A stretch of DNA of 11,834 nucleotides, taken from positions 1 through 11,834 of the forward strand of contig DASRIA010000008.1 in NCBI GenBank assembly GCA_035650255.1, given 5' to 3'. Of the stretch, positions 1 to 6,403 are shown one piece after another (the first letter of the stretch is position 1; each line of letters opens with the position of its first letter). The position numbers were made by a program, and so were the translations under genes. This DNA is from DASRIA01 sp035650255. Lineage in GTDB: Bacteria > Actinomycetota > Thermoleophilia > Solirubrobacterales > JBBDJG01. The notes under the pieces were generated by a model. The model was not told the origin of the DNA, did not search any database, and saw only the letters and a list, made by a program, of their open reading frames with translations.

Positions 1-736
1 CGAGCGCGCCCGACTTCGCGGTCGTCAGCGACAGCGTTCCAGCGATGCCCGCACAGAAGGCGACGAAGAAAGAGAAGAAGTCCGGGCTGCTGATGATGGC
101 CGACAGGCCGTGATCGCTCTCGGTGAAGGTCTCGGGCGTGAGCCCGGTCCACTTGAAGAGGAGCGACGCGACCAGCGCAGCGGCGATCGCGATCGGGAAT
201 CCGCCGAGCAGGGCAAAGAGCGACCGGCGGGCCAGCTGGGCGCGGCCCTGGACGACCGCGACGCAGAAGCTCGCCAGCGGGCCGAACTCCGGCCCCAGCA
301 CCATCGCCCCGATGATCAGGATCGAGGTGTCGAGGAAGATGCCCACCGCCGCGATCAGCGTTGCGAGCGACATGAAGATCAGGAAGCTCGCCGACAGTTC
401 CGTGCCCTCCGAGGTGATCTCCTGCAGCTCCTCCCACACGACGGCGTTGGTCGGATCCCCCGGCGCCGCCCGCTCGGCGCGATCGGCGGCACGCGACAAC
501 ACGGCCTTCGGCCGCTCGATGGAGATCGATCCCTGCTCGTCCACGCCCATCTGCTCGAGCTGGGCGAGGATGACGCTCGCCGCCTCGCGCGCGACGTCGC
601 ACAACACCACGTCCCCCGCCGGCTGCCGCGCGGCGCCGGGCAGATGCACGATGCCGAAGACCGCCGGCGCACCGTCCAGAACATCGAGCACTCCGCTCAC
701 GAGCGGAGCCGGGACGACAAGTCGCAGGTGAACCAA
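1..736 (-). CDS. DUF389 family integral membrane protein (5' complete, C-terminus cut by window edge)
   Basis: I translated the minus strand from a TTG at 736 and found it open without a stop to the left edge (245 codons visible). The start opens with VHLRLVVPAP, the usual DUF389 beginning. No ATG or GTG lies between an in-frame TGA near 783 and this TTG, so TTG is the best start; a later GTG would remove the conserved first strand. Residues 1-80 form a soluble alpha/beta domain (LPGAARQPAGDVVLCDVAREAAS). Membrane segments follow at about 117-136, 138-166 and 180-197, with a further one near 218. The signature IIGAMVLGPEFGPL at 141-154 is typical of the family. The molecular function of DUF389 proteins is not established. 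The codon use matches the surrounding genome. The gene lies downstream of the hydrophobic peptide gene on the same strand, with a hairpin between them. Confidence 0.88.
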   Translation of the reverse strand, partial: MVHLRLVVPAPLVSGVLDVLDGAPAVFGIVHLPGAARQPAGDVVLCDVAREAASVILAQLEQMGVDEQGSISIERPKAVLSRAADRAERAAPGDPTNAVVWEELQEITSEGTELSASFLIFMSLATLIAAVGIFLDTSILIIGAMVLGPEFGPLASFCVAVVQGRAQLARRSLFALLGGFPIAIAAALVASLLFKWTGLTPETFTESDHGLSAIISSPDFFSFFVAFCAGIAGTLSLTTAKSGAL

Positions 737-751
737 AGCCGTCCAAAGATA

Positions 752-776
752 TGAGCGCGACCGGAGGTCGCGCTCA
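752..776 (-). terminator. Perfect 11-bp hairpin between the small peptide gene and the DUF389 gene
   Basis: Arms 752-762 and 766-776 are exact reverse complements around a 3-base loop. On the minus strand the stem is followed by TATCTTTGG, a weak T-rich run. It lies 27 bases past the stop of the 19-residue peptide gene and 16 bases before the DUF389 start. It therefore could end the peptide transcript or act as an attenuator for DUF389. The structure is seen in the sequence; the role is inferred. Confidence 0.45.
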
Positions 777-802
777 CTCTGTCAACGAACTTTGATTTCT
801 GC

Positions 803-862
803 CTAGAGCAGGATGATCAGCAGGATGATGATCAGAAGAAGGGTGCCCAAACCAATGTACAT
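803..862 (-). CDS. 19-residue hydrophobic (single-span) small protein
   Basis: The minus-strand ORF starts with ATG at 862 and ends with TAG at 803-805. It encodes MYIGLGTLLLIIILLIILL, almost entirely Leu/Ile and able to span a membrane once. The ribosome binding site is nearly ideal: GGAGGTG (868-874) five bases before the ATG. Such a strong site before a clean ORF argues for real translation. I do not recognise a specific family. The composition recalls the short Leu/Ile-rich hydrophobic proteins common in bacteria (DUF3309-like), but the length is much shorter, so I do not assign it. It lies between a secreted protein gene and the DUF389 membrane protein, both on the same strand. It could be a membrane micropeptide or a leader ORF. 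A chance ORF is less likely given the binding site. Confidence 0.6.
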   Translation of the reverse strand: MYIGLGTLLLIIILLIILL

Positions 863-867
863 TTGCT

Positions 868-874
868 CACCTCC
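868..874 (-). promoter_or_regulatory. Strong Shine-Dalgarno for the 19-residue peptide
   Basis: The minus strand reads GGAGGTG, ending five bases before the ATG at 862. It is one of the best matches to the anti-Shine-Dalgarno sequence in the window. It is the main evidence that the very short ORF is translated. Confidence 0.65.
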
Positions 875-934
875 TCACAGGCCCCCATACCCGCCGCGGG
901 GGGCGAAAAAACAGGGCCAGGTCAGGGATTCGGT

Positions 935-1333
935 CTAGCGGCGCAGCCGGGCGGTGTACGTGCCGGGCGCGTGGTCGCACTCGAATACCACCACGATGCG
1001 GCCTCGCACCCGGGTGCGGCTGGTGAACCTGCCCGTGGCCTGGAAGGTCACGACCCGCGCGCCGCCGCGCCGCCGCTCCCGCCGGCGCGCGGTGAAACGC
1101 CCCTTCCTCACGATGAAGCGCGCGCTCATCGCGCGCCGCCGGCGATCGCCGCAGTAGCGGAACGTGCCGGTCCGCCCATCGCCCGAGATCCGGATCGAGA
1201 CCGTGTGGCGCTTCGACCCCAGCAGCGGAGTGCTCTTGCCGGTGTAGTGGCCGCCCTTGCGCGGCGCTGCCGCCACCGCGATCCCCGGCACGGCGACTGC
1301 GACGCACAGCAAGGCCGTGACGATCCTCCTCAC
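935..1333 (-). CDS. Small secreted basic protein with signal peptide and two cysteines
   Basis: This minus-strand ORF of 132 residues starts at GTG 1333 and ends with TAG at 935-937. The N-terminus RRIVTALLCVAVAVPGIAVAAA is a clear Sec signal peptide, with cleavage likely after the AVAAA stretch near residue 23. The mature part is small, very Arg/Lys-rich and looks beta-rich. It has HTVSIRISGDGRTGTFRYCGD in the middle and FECDHAPGTYTARLRR at the end, so the two mature-chain cysteines could pair. From memory this resembles small secreted 'beta' proteins frequent in Solirubrobacterales, whose function is unknown. The frame stays open far upstream on this strand, but that part is antisense to the monooxygenase gene and starts no signal peptide, so I place the start at GTG 1333. 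There is no good Shine-Dalgarno; a TACTGT -10 element lies seven bases upstream, consistent with a leaderless mRNA. Confidence 0.75.
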   Translation of the reverse strand: MRRIVTALLCVAVAVPGIAVAAAPRKGGHYTGKSTPLLGSKRHTVSIRISGDGRTGTFRYCGDRRRRAMSARFIVRKGRFTARRRERRRGGARVVTFQATGRFTSRTRVRGRIVVVFECDHAPGTYTARLRR

Positions 1334-1340
1334 CGCGCGA

Positions 1341-1350
1341 ACAGTACCCT
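1341..1350. promoter_or_regulatory. Overlapping divergent -10 elements in the 24-bp spacer
   Basis: On the plus strand TACCCT (1345-1350) sits seven bases before the GTG of the monooxygenase. On the minus strand TACTGT (1341-1346) sits seven bases before the GTG of the secreted protein. Both fit TANNNT and both would give transcripts starting at the start codon. For the minus strand a GTGACC resembling TTGACA lies 16 bases further upstream (1363-1368); no good -35 is seen for the plus strand. The two elements share two bases, so the promoters could compete for RNA polymerase. The pattern is seen; promoter activity is inferred. Confidence 0.4.
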
Positions 1351-1357
1351 TCCCCGG

Positions 1358-2887
1358 GTGACGGTCACGAGCTCGAACGGCCGGCAGGCGCCGCGCCACA
1401 CCAGGATCGGGATCCTCGGCGCGGGCTTCGGCGGCCTCGGGCTGGCGATCCGGCTGAGAGAGGCCGGCATCGAGGACTTCAACGTGTGGGAGCGCGACCC
1501 CGACGTGGGCGGCACGTGGTGGGCGAACACGTATCCGGGATGCCAGTGCGACATCCCCTCCCACCTCTACTCCTTCTCCTTCGCCCCCAATCCGGAATGG
1601 ACCCGCACCTACCCGTTGCAGCCCGAGATCCAGAAGTACCTGCGCGACTGCGCGGACCACTTCGCCGTGCGCGACCACATCACGTTCGACTGTGACGTGA
1701 CCGGCGCGGAGTGGGACGAGTCGGCGCTGGTGTGGCGGCTCGAGACCTCGCAGGGCCCCTACACCGCGGACCTCTTGTTCGCGGCACCGGGATTCCTGAG
1801 CGCGCCGTCGATACCGGACTTCCCCGGCCTCGAGAGCTTCGAGGGCGTCACCTTCCACACCGCCAACTGGAACCACGAGCACGACCTGCGCGGCCGCCGC
1901 GTGGCCGTGATCGGATGCGGCGCGTCCGCCATCCAGGCCGTCCCCAAGATCCAGCCGCTGGTCGACCACTTGGACGTGTACCAGCGCACGCCGCCATGGG
2001 TGATGCCACACCGCGACCGCCCCATCACCGAGATCGAGCGGCGCGCGTACCGGCGCTTCCCCGCGCTGCAGCGCATCGCGCGCGCGTTCGTGTACTGGAG
2101 CCGGGAGTCGCTGGTGCCGGGCTTCGTGCACAACCCGCGTTACCTCAAGTTCGCCGAGCGGATCGCGGGCAGGCACCTCGCCAAGCAGGTCAGCGATCCC
2201 GACCTGCGCGCGAAGCTGACGCCGGACTACTCGTTCGGATGCAAGCGCGTGCTCCCATCCAACGACTGGTATCCGGCGATCACGCAGCAGAACGTCGACG
2301 TCGTGACCACCGGCATCAAGGAGATCGTGCCGAACGGCATCGTGAGCAGCGACGGCGTGCTGCACGAGGCCGACACAATCGTGTTCGCGACCGGCTTCCA
2401 CGTGACGGACGCTCCCTTTGCGCGCATCATCCGGGGCCGCACGGGGGAGCTGATGGCGGACATGTGGGCCGGCAGCCCGCAGGCATACAGGGGCACGGCG
2501 GTCGCCGGCTTCCCCAACCTGTTCATCGTCACCGGGCCCAACACGGGCCTCGGCCACAACTCGCTCGTGTTCATGATCGAGGCGCAGCTCGATTACTTCA
2601 TGGGCGCGATCAAGGCGATGGAGGCGCGCGGCGCAACGCGCATCGAGGTGCGCCCAGACGCGCAGGACGCCTACAACGTGAAGCTGCAGAGCCGCATGGG
2701 CCAGACGGTCTGGAACTCGGGCGGCTGCTCGAGCTGGTACCTCGACGTGAACGGCAAGAACACCACCATCTATCCGGACTTCACATGGCGCTACCGCCGC
2801 GAGACGCAGCGCTTCGACGCCGCGGCCTACGAGCTGTCCGCGCCGGCCCGTTCCGGCGCCGGAACCCCCGAGCCCGTCCCGGCCTGA
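1358..2887 (+). CDS. Flavin-containing monooxygenase of the Baeyer-Villiger type (NADPH/FAD)
   Basis: The product has 509 residues from GTG 1358. The N-terminal FAD-binding Rossmann motif is GAGFGG at residues 21-26, right after a short leader. DVGGTWWANTYPGCQCDIPSH follows, typical of class B flavoprotein monooxygenases. The Baeyer-Villiger fingerprint FxGxxxHxxxW is present as FEGVTFHTANW at 161-171. The second, NADPH-binding Rossmann motif is IGCGASA at 185-191, and the FATGF motif is at 343-347. Such enzymes insert oxygen next to a carbonyl, turning ketones into esters or lactones in the cytosol, or oxidise heteroatoms. The substrate cannot be read from sequence. The frame extends upstream to 863, but that part is antisense to the secreted protein and lacks homology, so GTG 1358 is chosen. 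There is no Shine-Dalgarno, and TACCCT lies seven bases upstream, suggesting leaderless translation. The neighbours suggest no specific catabolic pathway. Confidence 0.9.
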   Translation: MTVTSSNGRQAPRHTRIGILGAGFGGLGLAIRLREAGIEDFNVWERDPDVGGTWWANTYPGCQCDIPSHLYSFSFAPNPEWTRTYPLQPEIQKYLRDCADHFAVRDHITFDCDVTGAEWDESALVWRLETSQGPYTADLLFAAPGFLSAPSIPDFPGLESFEGVTFHTANWNHEHDLRGRRVAVIGCGASAIQAVPKIQPLVDHLDVYQRTPPWVMPHRDRPITEIERRAYRRFPALQRIARAFVYWSRESLVPGFVHNPRYLKFAERIAGRHLAKQVSDPDLRAKLTPDYSFGCKRVLPSNDWYPAITQQNVDVVTTGIKEIVPNGIVSSDGVLHEADTIVFATGFHVTDAPFARIIRGRTGELMADMWAGSPQAYRGTAVAGFPNLFIVTGPNTGLGHNSLVFMIEAQLDYFMGAIKAMEARGATRIEVRPDAQDAYNVKLQSRMGQTVWNSGGCSSWYLDVNGKNTTIYPDFTWRYRRETQRFDAAAYELSAPARSGAGTPEPVPA

Positions 2888-2895
2888 GGCCGGGA
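2877..2895 (+). terminator. 8-bp GC-rich hairpin with the monooxygenase stop codon in its loop
   Basis: TCCCGGCC (2877-2884) pairs perfectly with GGCCGGGA (2888-2895), and the three loop bases are the TGA stop codon. There is no T-tract after it, so it is not a classical intrinsic terminator. U-less hairpins at gene ends are common in high-GC actinobacteria. A 3'-end-stabilising role is an alternative. Confidence 0.4.
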
Positions 2896-2928
2896 GCGGC
2901 CCCCGCCGGCCTCCGCCCCGGGGCTGGG

Positions 2929-2934
2929 TAGCCT
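2929..2934 (+). promoter_or_regulatory. Candidate -10 (TAGCCT) for leaderless xseA
   Basis: TAGCCT fits TANNNT and is six bases before the xseA GTG. No Shine-Dalgarno lies at a usable distance, and no recognisable -35 is seen 16-18 bases upstream. The placement matches that at the monooxygenase and secreted-protein starts. Confidence 0.35.
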
Positions 2935-2940
2935 AGGCGC

Positions 2941-4284
2941 GTGGCCACCGAGCAGTCATTCGAGGCGCACAGTCCCCGGCCGGGCGATCCCAACCTCCCC
3001 GGCCCGTTCGGCGTCGGCCGCTGGGCCGAGGGCTTCCGCGGGTTCCTGCGGGAGCGCCCGCGGGTCCTCCTGATCGGGGAGGTGACCAACTTCCGCCGCG
3101 CCCGGGCGGCCGCGTACTTCGAGCTGCGCGATGCGGACGGGGCGGTCCCGTGCTCGATGTGGACGTCCGACCTGGACGCCCTCGGCCTGCACGAAGGCGC
3201 GCTGCGCGACGGCGCCGAGGTGATCGTGGCCGGCGGCCCCGACTTCTACCCCGGCACCGCGACGGCGTCGCCGAGCTTCAGCTTCCGCGTCACGTACCTG
3301 CGGCTGGCGGGAGAGGGAGACCTGCTCGCGCGCCTCGCGGCCCTGCGCAGCCTGCTCGAGGCCGACGGACTGTTCACACCCCAGAAGGAGCTTCCCCGCC
3401 CGGCGATCCCCCGCACGATCGGCGTCGTCGCGGCCCGCGGCAGCGCGGCCTGCGCGGACCTCCTCGCCGGGCTCGAGCGCCGCGGCTGGCGCGGGACGAT
3501 CGTGTGGGCCGACGCGCCGGTCCAGGACCGCCGCGCGGCGGGCGCGATCGCGGCGGCGCTGCGCAACCTGGCGGCCGTCCCGGCGGTCGACGTGGCCGTG
3601 GTGTGCCGCGGCGGCGGCAGCCTCACGGACCTGTGGGCCTTCTGCGACGAGACCCTGTGCCGTACCGTCGCGCTGCTGCGCCTGCCCGTGATCAGCGCGG
3701 TCGGGCACGAGTCGGACCGCACGCTGATCGACGACGTCTCGGCCGTCGCCTGCTCCACCCCGACGCACGCGGCCGATGCGCTGGTCCCCGTCGACATCGG
3801 GCTTGCCCGCAGCGACCTCCGCTCCCACGCGCGCTGCGCCGCGCGGACCTCGGCGGGCGCGATCGGCCTGCGCGGCCGCCGGCTGGCGGAACTGGCCCGC
3901 GGCCCCGCGCGCAGCATTCGCCTGGAGCGCGCCCGGCTGCACCAGCTGCTGCGCGAGACGCGGGCGTCGGCAGCGCGCGGACAGGCCGAGCGCTCTTTGC
4001 TTGCCGAACGTCACGCGCTGGTATTGAGCCGCAAGCTGGAGGCTTTCACCAACGCCACGCTGAGGGGCGAGGCGCAGCGGCTCGACGCCCTCGTGCTCGC
4101 CGAGCGGGCACACGACCCCGAACGCACGCTGGACCGGGGCTACGCACTCATCGCAGGCGAGGAGGGCGACCCGCTCACCTCGGCCGCGGCTGCCCGCGAC
4201 CGCGAACGGGTCACGATCCGCTTCGCCGACGACGCCGTCCCGGCGCGCATCGAACCCGAGGATCGCGATGAACGCCAAGCCTGA
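2941..4284 (+). CDS. xseA: Exodeoxyribonuclease VII large subunit
   Basis: XseA is the catalytic subunit of exonuclease VII, which with XseB degrades single-stranded DNA from both ends in repair. The product has 447 residues, close to the usual length of about 450. The N-terminal OB-fold covers roughly residues 25-115 (RVLLIGEVTNFRRARAAAYFELRD). The nuclease core starts near residue 140 (IPRTIGVVAARGSAACADLL) and holds CRGGGS at 222-227 and GHESD at 255-259; in E. coli the matching Arg, His and Asp are reported as essential. A helical coiled region covers about 290-390, and the typical C-terminal LDRGYALIAG ends the protein. One oddity is that the stretch that is usually ADLRAPTPS reads SAVACSTPTH here, so the conserved Asp and Arg are replaced. 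The start is GTG 2941, with no Shine-Dalgarno. Its end overlaps xseB by 17 bases, implying translational coupling. Confidence 0.95.
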   Translation: MATEQSFEAHSPRPGDPNLPGPFGVGRWAEGFRGFLRERPRVLLIGEVTNFRRARAAAYFELRDADGAVPCSMWTSDLDALGLHEGALRDGAEVIVAGGPDFYPGTATASPSFSFRVTYLRLAGEGDLLARLAALRSLLEADGLFTPQKELPRPAIPRTIGVVAARGSAACADLLAGLERRGWRGTIVWADAPVQDRRAAGAIAAALRNLAAVPAVDVAVVCRGGGSLTDLWAFCDETLCRTVALLRLPVISAVGHESDRTLIDDVSAVACSTPTHAADALVPVDIGLARSDLRSHARCAARTSAGAIGLRGRRLAELARGPARSIRLERARLHQLLRETRASAARGQAERSLLAERHALVLSRKLEAFTNATLRGEAQRLDALVLAERAHDPERTLDRGYALIAGEEGDPLTSAAAARDRERVTIRFADDAVPARIEPEDRDERQA

Positions 4285-4501
4285 GTCCTATGAGGCCGCG
4301 GTCGCGCGGCTGGAGGCGATCATCGCCCGGCTCGACTCGGGCGAGGCCGAGCTGCGCGAGACGCTGCAGCTGTGCACCGAGGCCAAGGAGCTGATCGAGT
4401 TCTGCAAGGCCGAGCTCGATGCGGTCTCCGGCAAGCTCCAGGAGCTGAAGCTCGACGAGCTGGTCGCCGAGCTGGAGGGCCCGCAGCCTCCGATTAATTG
4501 A
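4268..4501 (+). CDS. xseB: Exodeoxyribonuclease VII small subunit
   Basis: XseB is the small partner of XseA, several copies of which bind one catalytic chain. The product has 77 residues, normal for the family. It is helical throughout, with YEAAVARLEAIIARLDSGEAELRETLQLCTEA, the conserved family core, followed by a second long helix (FCKAELDAVSGKLQELKLDEL). The ATG at 4268 lies inside the end of xseA, with GAGGA (4258-4262) in front, giving a 17-base overlap and coupled expression that would keep the subunit ratio steady. The C-terminal tail ELEGPQPPIN is short. Only two cysteines occur and no extra domain is present. Confidence 0.95.
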   Translation: MNAKPESYEAAVARLEAIIARLDSGEAELRETLQLCTEAKELIEFCKAELDAVSGKLQELKLDELVAELEGPQPPIN

Positions 4502-4551
4502 GCGGACTGCGGCAGTCTTAGCTGTCGCATCCCCGTGACCAGGAGGTTGGA

Positions 4552-5115
4552 ATGAGACGAGTGGTCGTTTCCGAGTTCGTGACGCTGGACGGCGTGATGG
4601 AGGCGCCGGGCGGTGAGCCGGGTCATCCCCACAGCGGCTGGGTGTTCGACTTCATGGGTCCCCAGCAGGAGCAGTACAAGCTCGAGGAGACGCTGGCAGC
4701 CGATGCGCTGCTCATCGGGAGGGTCACCTACGAGAGCTTTCTCGGGGCGTGGCCGTCGCGCAGCGGCCCGTTCGCGGACAAGATGAACGCCATGCCGAAG
4801 CACGTCGCCTCCACGACGCTGAAGGAGCCGCTCGAATGGAGCAATTCCACGCTGCTGCAGGGCGACGTCGCGGAGGCCGTGCGGAAGCTGAAGGAGGAAG
4901 AAGGCGGCGACATCGTGGTTGCGGGCAGCCGCACGCTCGTCCACACGCTGATGGAGCACGGTCTCGTCGACGAGTACCGCCTGATGGTCTTCCCGGTCGT
5001 GCTCGGGTCGGGGCGGCGCCTCTTCCCCGACACGCCGGACAAGACGGTGTTGAAGCTCGCCGGCACGGAGGCGTTCGACACGGGCGTGGTCGTCCAGACC
5101 TATCACCCTGCGTGA
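4552..5115 (+). CDS. RibD C-terminal/DHFR-fold family reductase
   Basis: The product has 187 residues and starts with MRRVVVSEFVTLDGVMEAPGG, the usual opening of the YwjB/YyaP-like dihydrofolate-reductase-fold family. AADALLIGRVTYESF is in the middle, GDIVVAGSRTLVHTLMEHGLVDEY is the nucleotide-binding region, and FPVVLGSGRRLFP is near the end. The family shares the RibD C-terminal fold and probably binds NADPH; its substrate is unknown and it is not a true folate reductase by sequence. The start is well supported by AGGAGG (4541-4546) five bases before the ATG. It follows xseB by 50 bases with its own binding site, so read-through from xseAB is possible but coupling is not. Similar proteins often lie near YCII and ECF genes in actinobacteria, and such a pair occurs 2.3 kb downstream here. 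Confidence 0.88.
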   Translation: MRRVVVSEFVTLDGVMEAPGGEPGHPHSGWVFDFMGPQQEQYKLEETLAADALLIGRVTYESFLGAWPSRSGPFADKMNAMPKHVASTTLKEPLEWSNSTLLQGDVAEAVRKLKEEEGGDIVVAGSRTLVHTLMEHGLVDEYRLMVFPVVLGSGRRLFPDTPDKTVLKLAGTEAFDTGVVVQTYHPA

Positions 5116-5155
5116 GCGAGCGCACCGGCGGCGCAGGCCCCGGACGGTGAGGGAC

Positions 5156-5184
5156 TGGACGTGGCGGGCTTCGGATGCGAACAT
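5156..5184 (+). promoter_or_regulatory. Candidate dinB promoter overlapped by the LexA box
   Basis: TGGACG (5156-5161) resembles a -35, followed by 17 bases and GAACAT (5179-5184) as a weak -10 keeping the A2 and T6 positions. Transcription would then begin at or beside the GTG at 5191, giving a leaderless mRNA. The LexA box covers the -10, so repressor binding would block the polymerase. This is inferred from spacing and similarity only. Confidence 0.4.
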
Positions 5185-5191
5185 GTGTTCG
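5178..5191. promoter_or_regulatory. SOS (LexA) box of dinB
   Basis: CGAACATGTGTTCG has perfect 5-base arms, and its centre ATGT fits RNRY. It therefore matches the Gram-positive/actinobacterial LexA consensus CGAACRNRYGTTCG exactly. It ends on the first base of the GTG start codon of dinB, which is a standard SOS gene. Repression by LexA and induction after DNA damage is the natural reading. Confidence 0.85.
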
Positions 5192-6372
5192 TGTCCGAGC
5201 CCACGATCCTGCATGCGGATCTCGACTCGTTCTATGCCTCGGTGGAGCAGCGCGACGATCCTCGCTTGCGTGGGCGTCCCGTGATCGTGGGCGCGGGAGT
5301 CGTGCTCGCAGCCAGTTACGAGGCCAAGGCCCGCGGCGTGCGGACCGCGATGGGTGGGGCGCAGGCGCGCCGGCTCTGCCCGGACGCGGTGGTGGTGCCG
5401 CCGCGGATGTCGGCCTACTCCGAGGCGAGCAAGGCGGTGTTCGAGGTGTTCGACCAGACGACGCCCGCGGTCGAAGCGCTTTCGATCGACGAGGCCTTCC
5501 TCGATGTGCGCGGCATGCGCCGGATCGCAGGCACTCCGGTGCAGATGGCGGTGCGCCTCCGCGGCGACGTGCGTGAGCAGGTCGGTCTGCCCATCACCGT
5601 CGGGATCGCCCGCACCAAGTTCCTCGCGAAGGTCGCCAGCGGCGTGGCCAAGCCCGATGGCTTGCTGTTGGTGCCCCCCGAGCGCGAATTGGACTTCCTC
5701 CATCCGCTGGAGGTCGAGAGGCTGTGGGGCGTCGGCCCCGTCACCGCCCGGAAACTCCGCGACCGCGGGATTCCGACCGTGGGGCAGGTCGCCGAACTCG
5801 CCGAGGAGGCGCTCGTCTCGATGCTGGGACGCGCCGCCGGCCGCCACCTGCATGCCCTGGCGCACAACCGCGACCCCCGGCGCGTGCGCCTGCGGCCGCG
5901 GCGACGCTCGATCGGTGCGCAGCGCGCGCTCGGCCGCGCACCCAGAACGCAGGGCGAGCTCGATGCCATCGTGGTCGCGCTCGTGGACCGCCTCGCGGGC
6001 CGGCTGCGCAGGGCTCGGCGCGCATGCCGGACGATCGTGCTCCGGCTGCGCTTCGACGACTTCAAGCGCGCAACGCGCTCGCACACGCTCGGCCTGGCGA
6101 CGACGGAGACGCCGACCATCCTCGCTACGGCGAGGGGACTTCTCACCAGGGCCGCACCGCTGATCCAGGCGCGCGGCCTCACCCTGGTGGGTATCGCGCT
6201 CACCAACCTCGAGGACGCTCACGGGACCCAGCTGTCGCTGCCCTTCGAACGCCAGCGCGCCCTCGACGCCACGCTCGACGAGCTGCGCGACCGCTTCGGG
6301 ACCGCCGCGATCACCAGAGCGGTCCTGCTGGGCCGCGACCCGGGCCTGACGGTCCCCCTGCTACCGGACTGA
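5191..6372 (+). CDS. dinB: DNA polymerase IV (Y-family translesion polymerase)
   Basis: This error-prone polymerase copies past DNA lesions. The product has 393 residues from GTG 5191. The Y-family active site shows HADLDSFYASVEQ (Asp10) near the start and SIDEAFLD with Asp100-Glu101. The steric-gate region lies in residues 10-16. The little-finger domain fills about 240-345. A beta-clamp binding motif QLSLPF is at 347-352, followed by DELRDRFG. A longer frame from GTG 5161 adds MAGFGCEHVF, but this would place the LexA box and probable -10 inside the coding region, and the family normally begins just before 'ILHADLDSF'. I therefore prefer GTG 5191. The perfect LexA box at the start indicates SOS control. 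It is 75 bases after the DHFR-fold gene and probably has its own transcript. Confidence 0.95.
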   Translation: MSEPTILHADLDSFYASVEQRDDPRLRGRPVIVGAGVVLAASYEAKARGVRTAMGGAQARRLCPDAVVVPPRMSAYSEASKAVFEVFDQTTPAVEALSIDEAFLDVRGMRRIAGTPVQMAVRLRGDVREQVGLPITVGIARTKFLAKVASGVAKPDGLLLVPPERELDFLHPLEVERLWGVGPVTARKLRDRGIPTVGQVAELAEEALVSMLGRAAGRHLHALAHNRDPRRVRLRPRRRSIGAQRALGRAPRTQGELDAIVVALVDRLAGRLRRARRACRTIVLRLRFDDFKRATRSHTLGLATTETPTILATARGLLTRAAPLIQARGLTLVGIALTNLEDAHGTQLSLPFERQRALDATLDELRDRFGTAAITRAVLLGRDPGLTVPLLPD

Positions 6373-6403
6373 CGTCTTCGACTGGTGTAGAAAGGAGCAG
6401 CAC

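Noticed and set aside
110..754. Two long plus-strand frames at the left edge
   Set aside because: They are antisense to the DUF389 gene, whose minus-strand translation has the family signature and membrane segments.
880..910. GCCCCC/GGGGGC repeat with an A6 run as a terminator
   Set aside because: On the plus strand no gene ends before it, and on the minus strand the T6 comes before the stem rather than after it.
863..1357. Upstream extension of the monooxygenase frame
   Set aside because: It is antisense to a protein with a clear signal peptide, and is low-complexity with no FMO homology. The FAD motif starts right after GTG 1358.
1334..2557. Upstream extension of the secreted protein frame on the minus strand
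   Set aside because: It overlaps the monooxygenase completely, shows no domain, and would bury the signal peptide inside the protein.
4506..4518. Palindrome GACTGCGGCAGTC after xseB as a terminator
   Set aside because: A six-pair stem would leave a one-base loop, which cannot form. With a realistic loop only about four pairs remain.
4288..6222. A 644-codon open frame on the minus strand
   Set aside because: It is antisense to xseB, the DHFR-fold gene and dinB, all with firm family motifs. It has no recognisable domain and an Arg/His-rich composition typical of GC-rich shadow frames.
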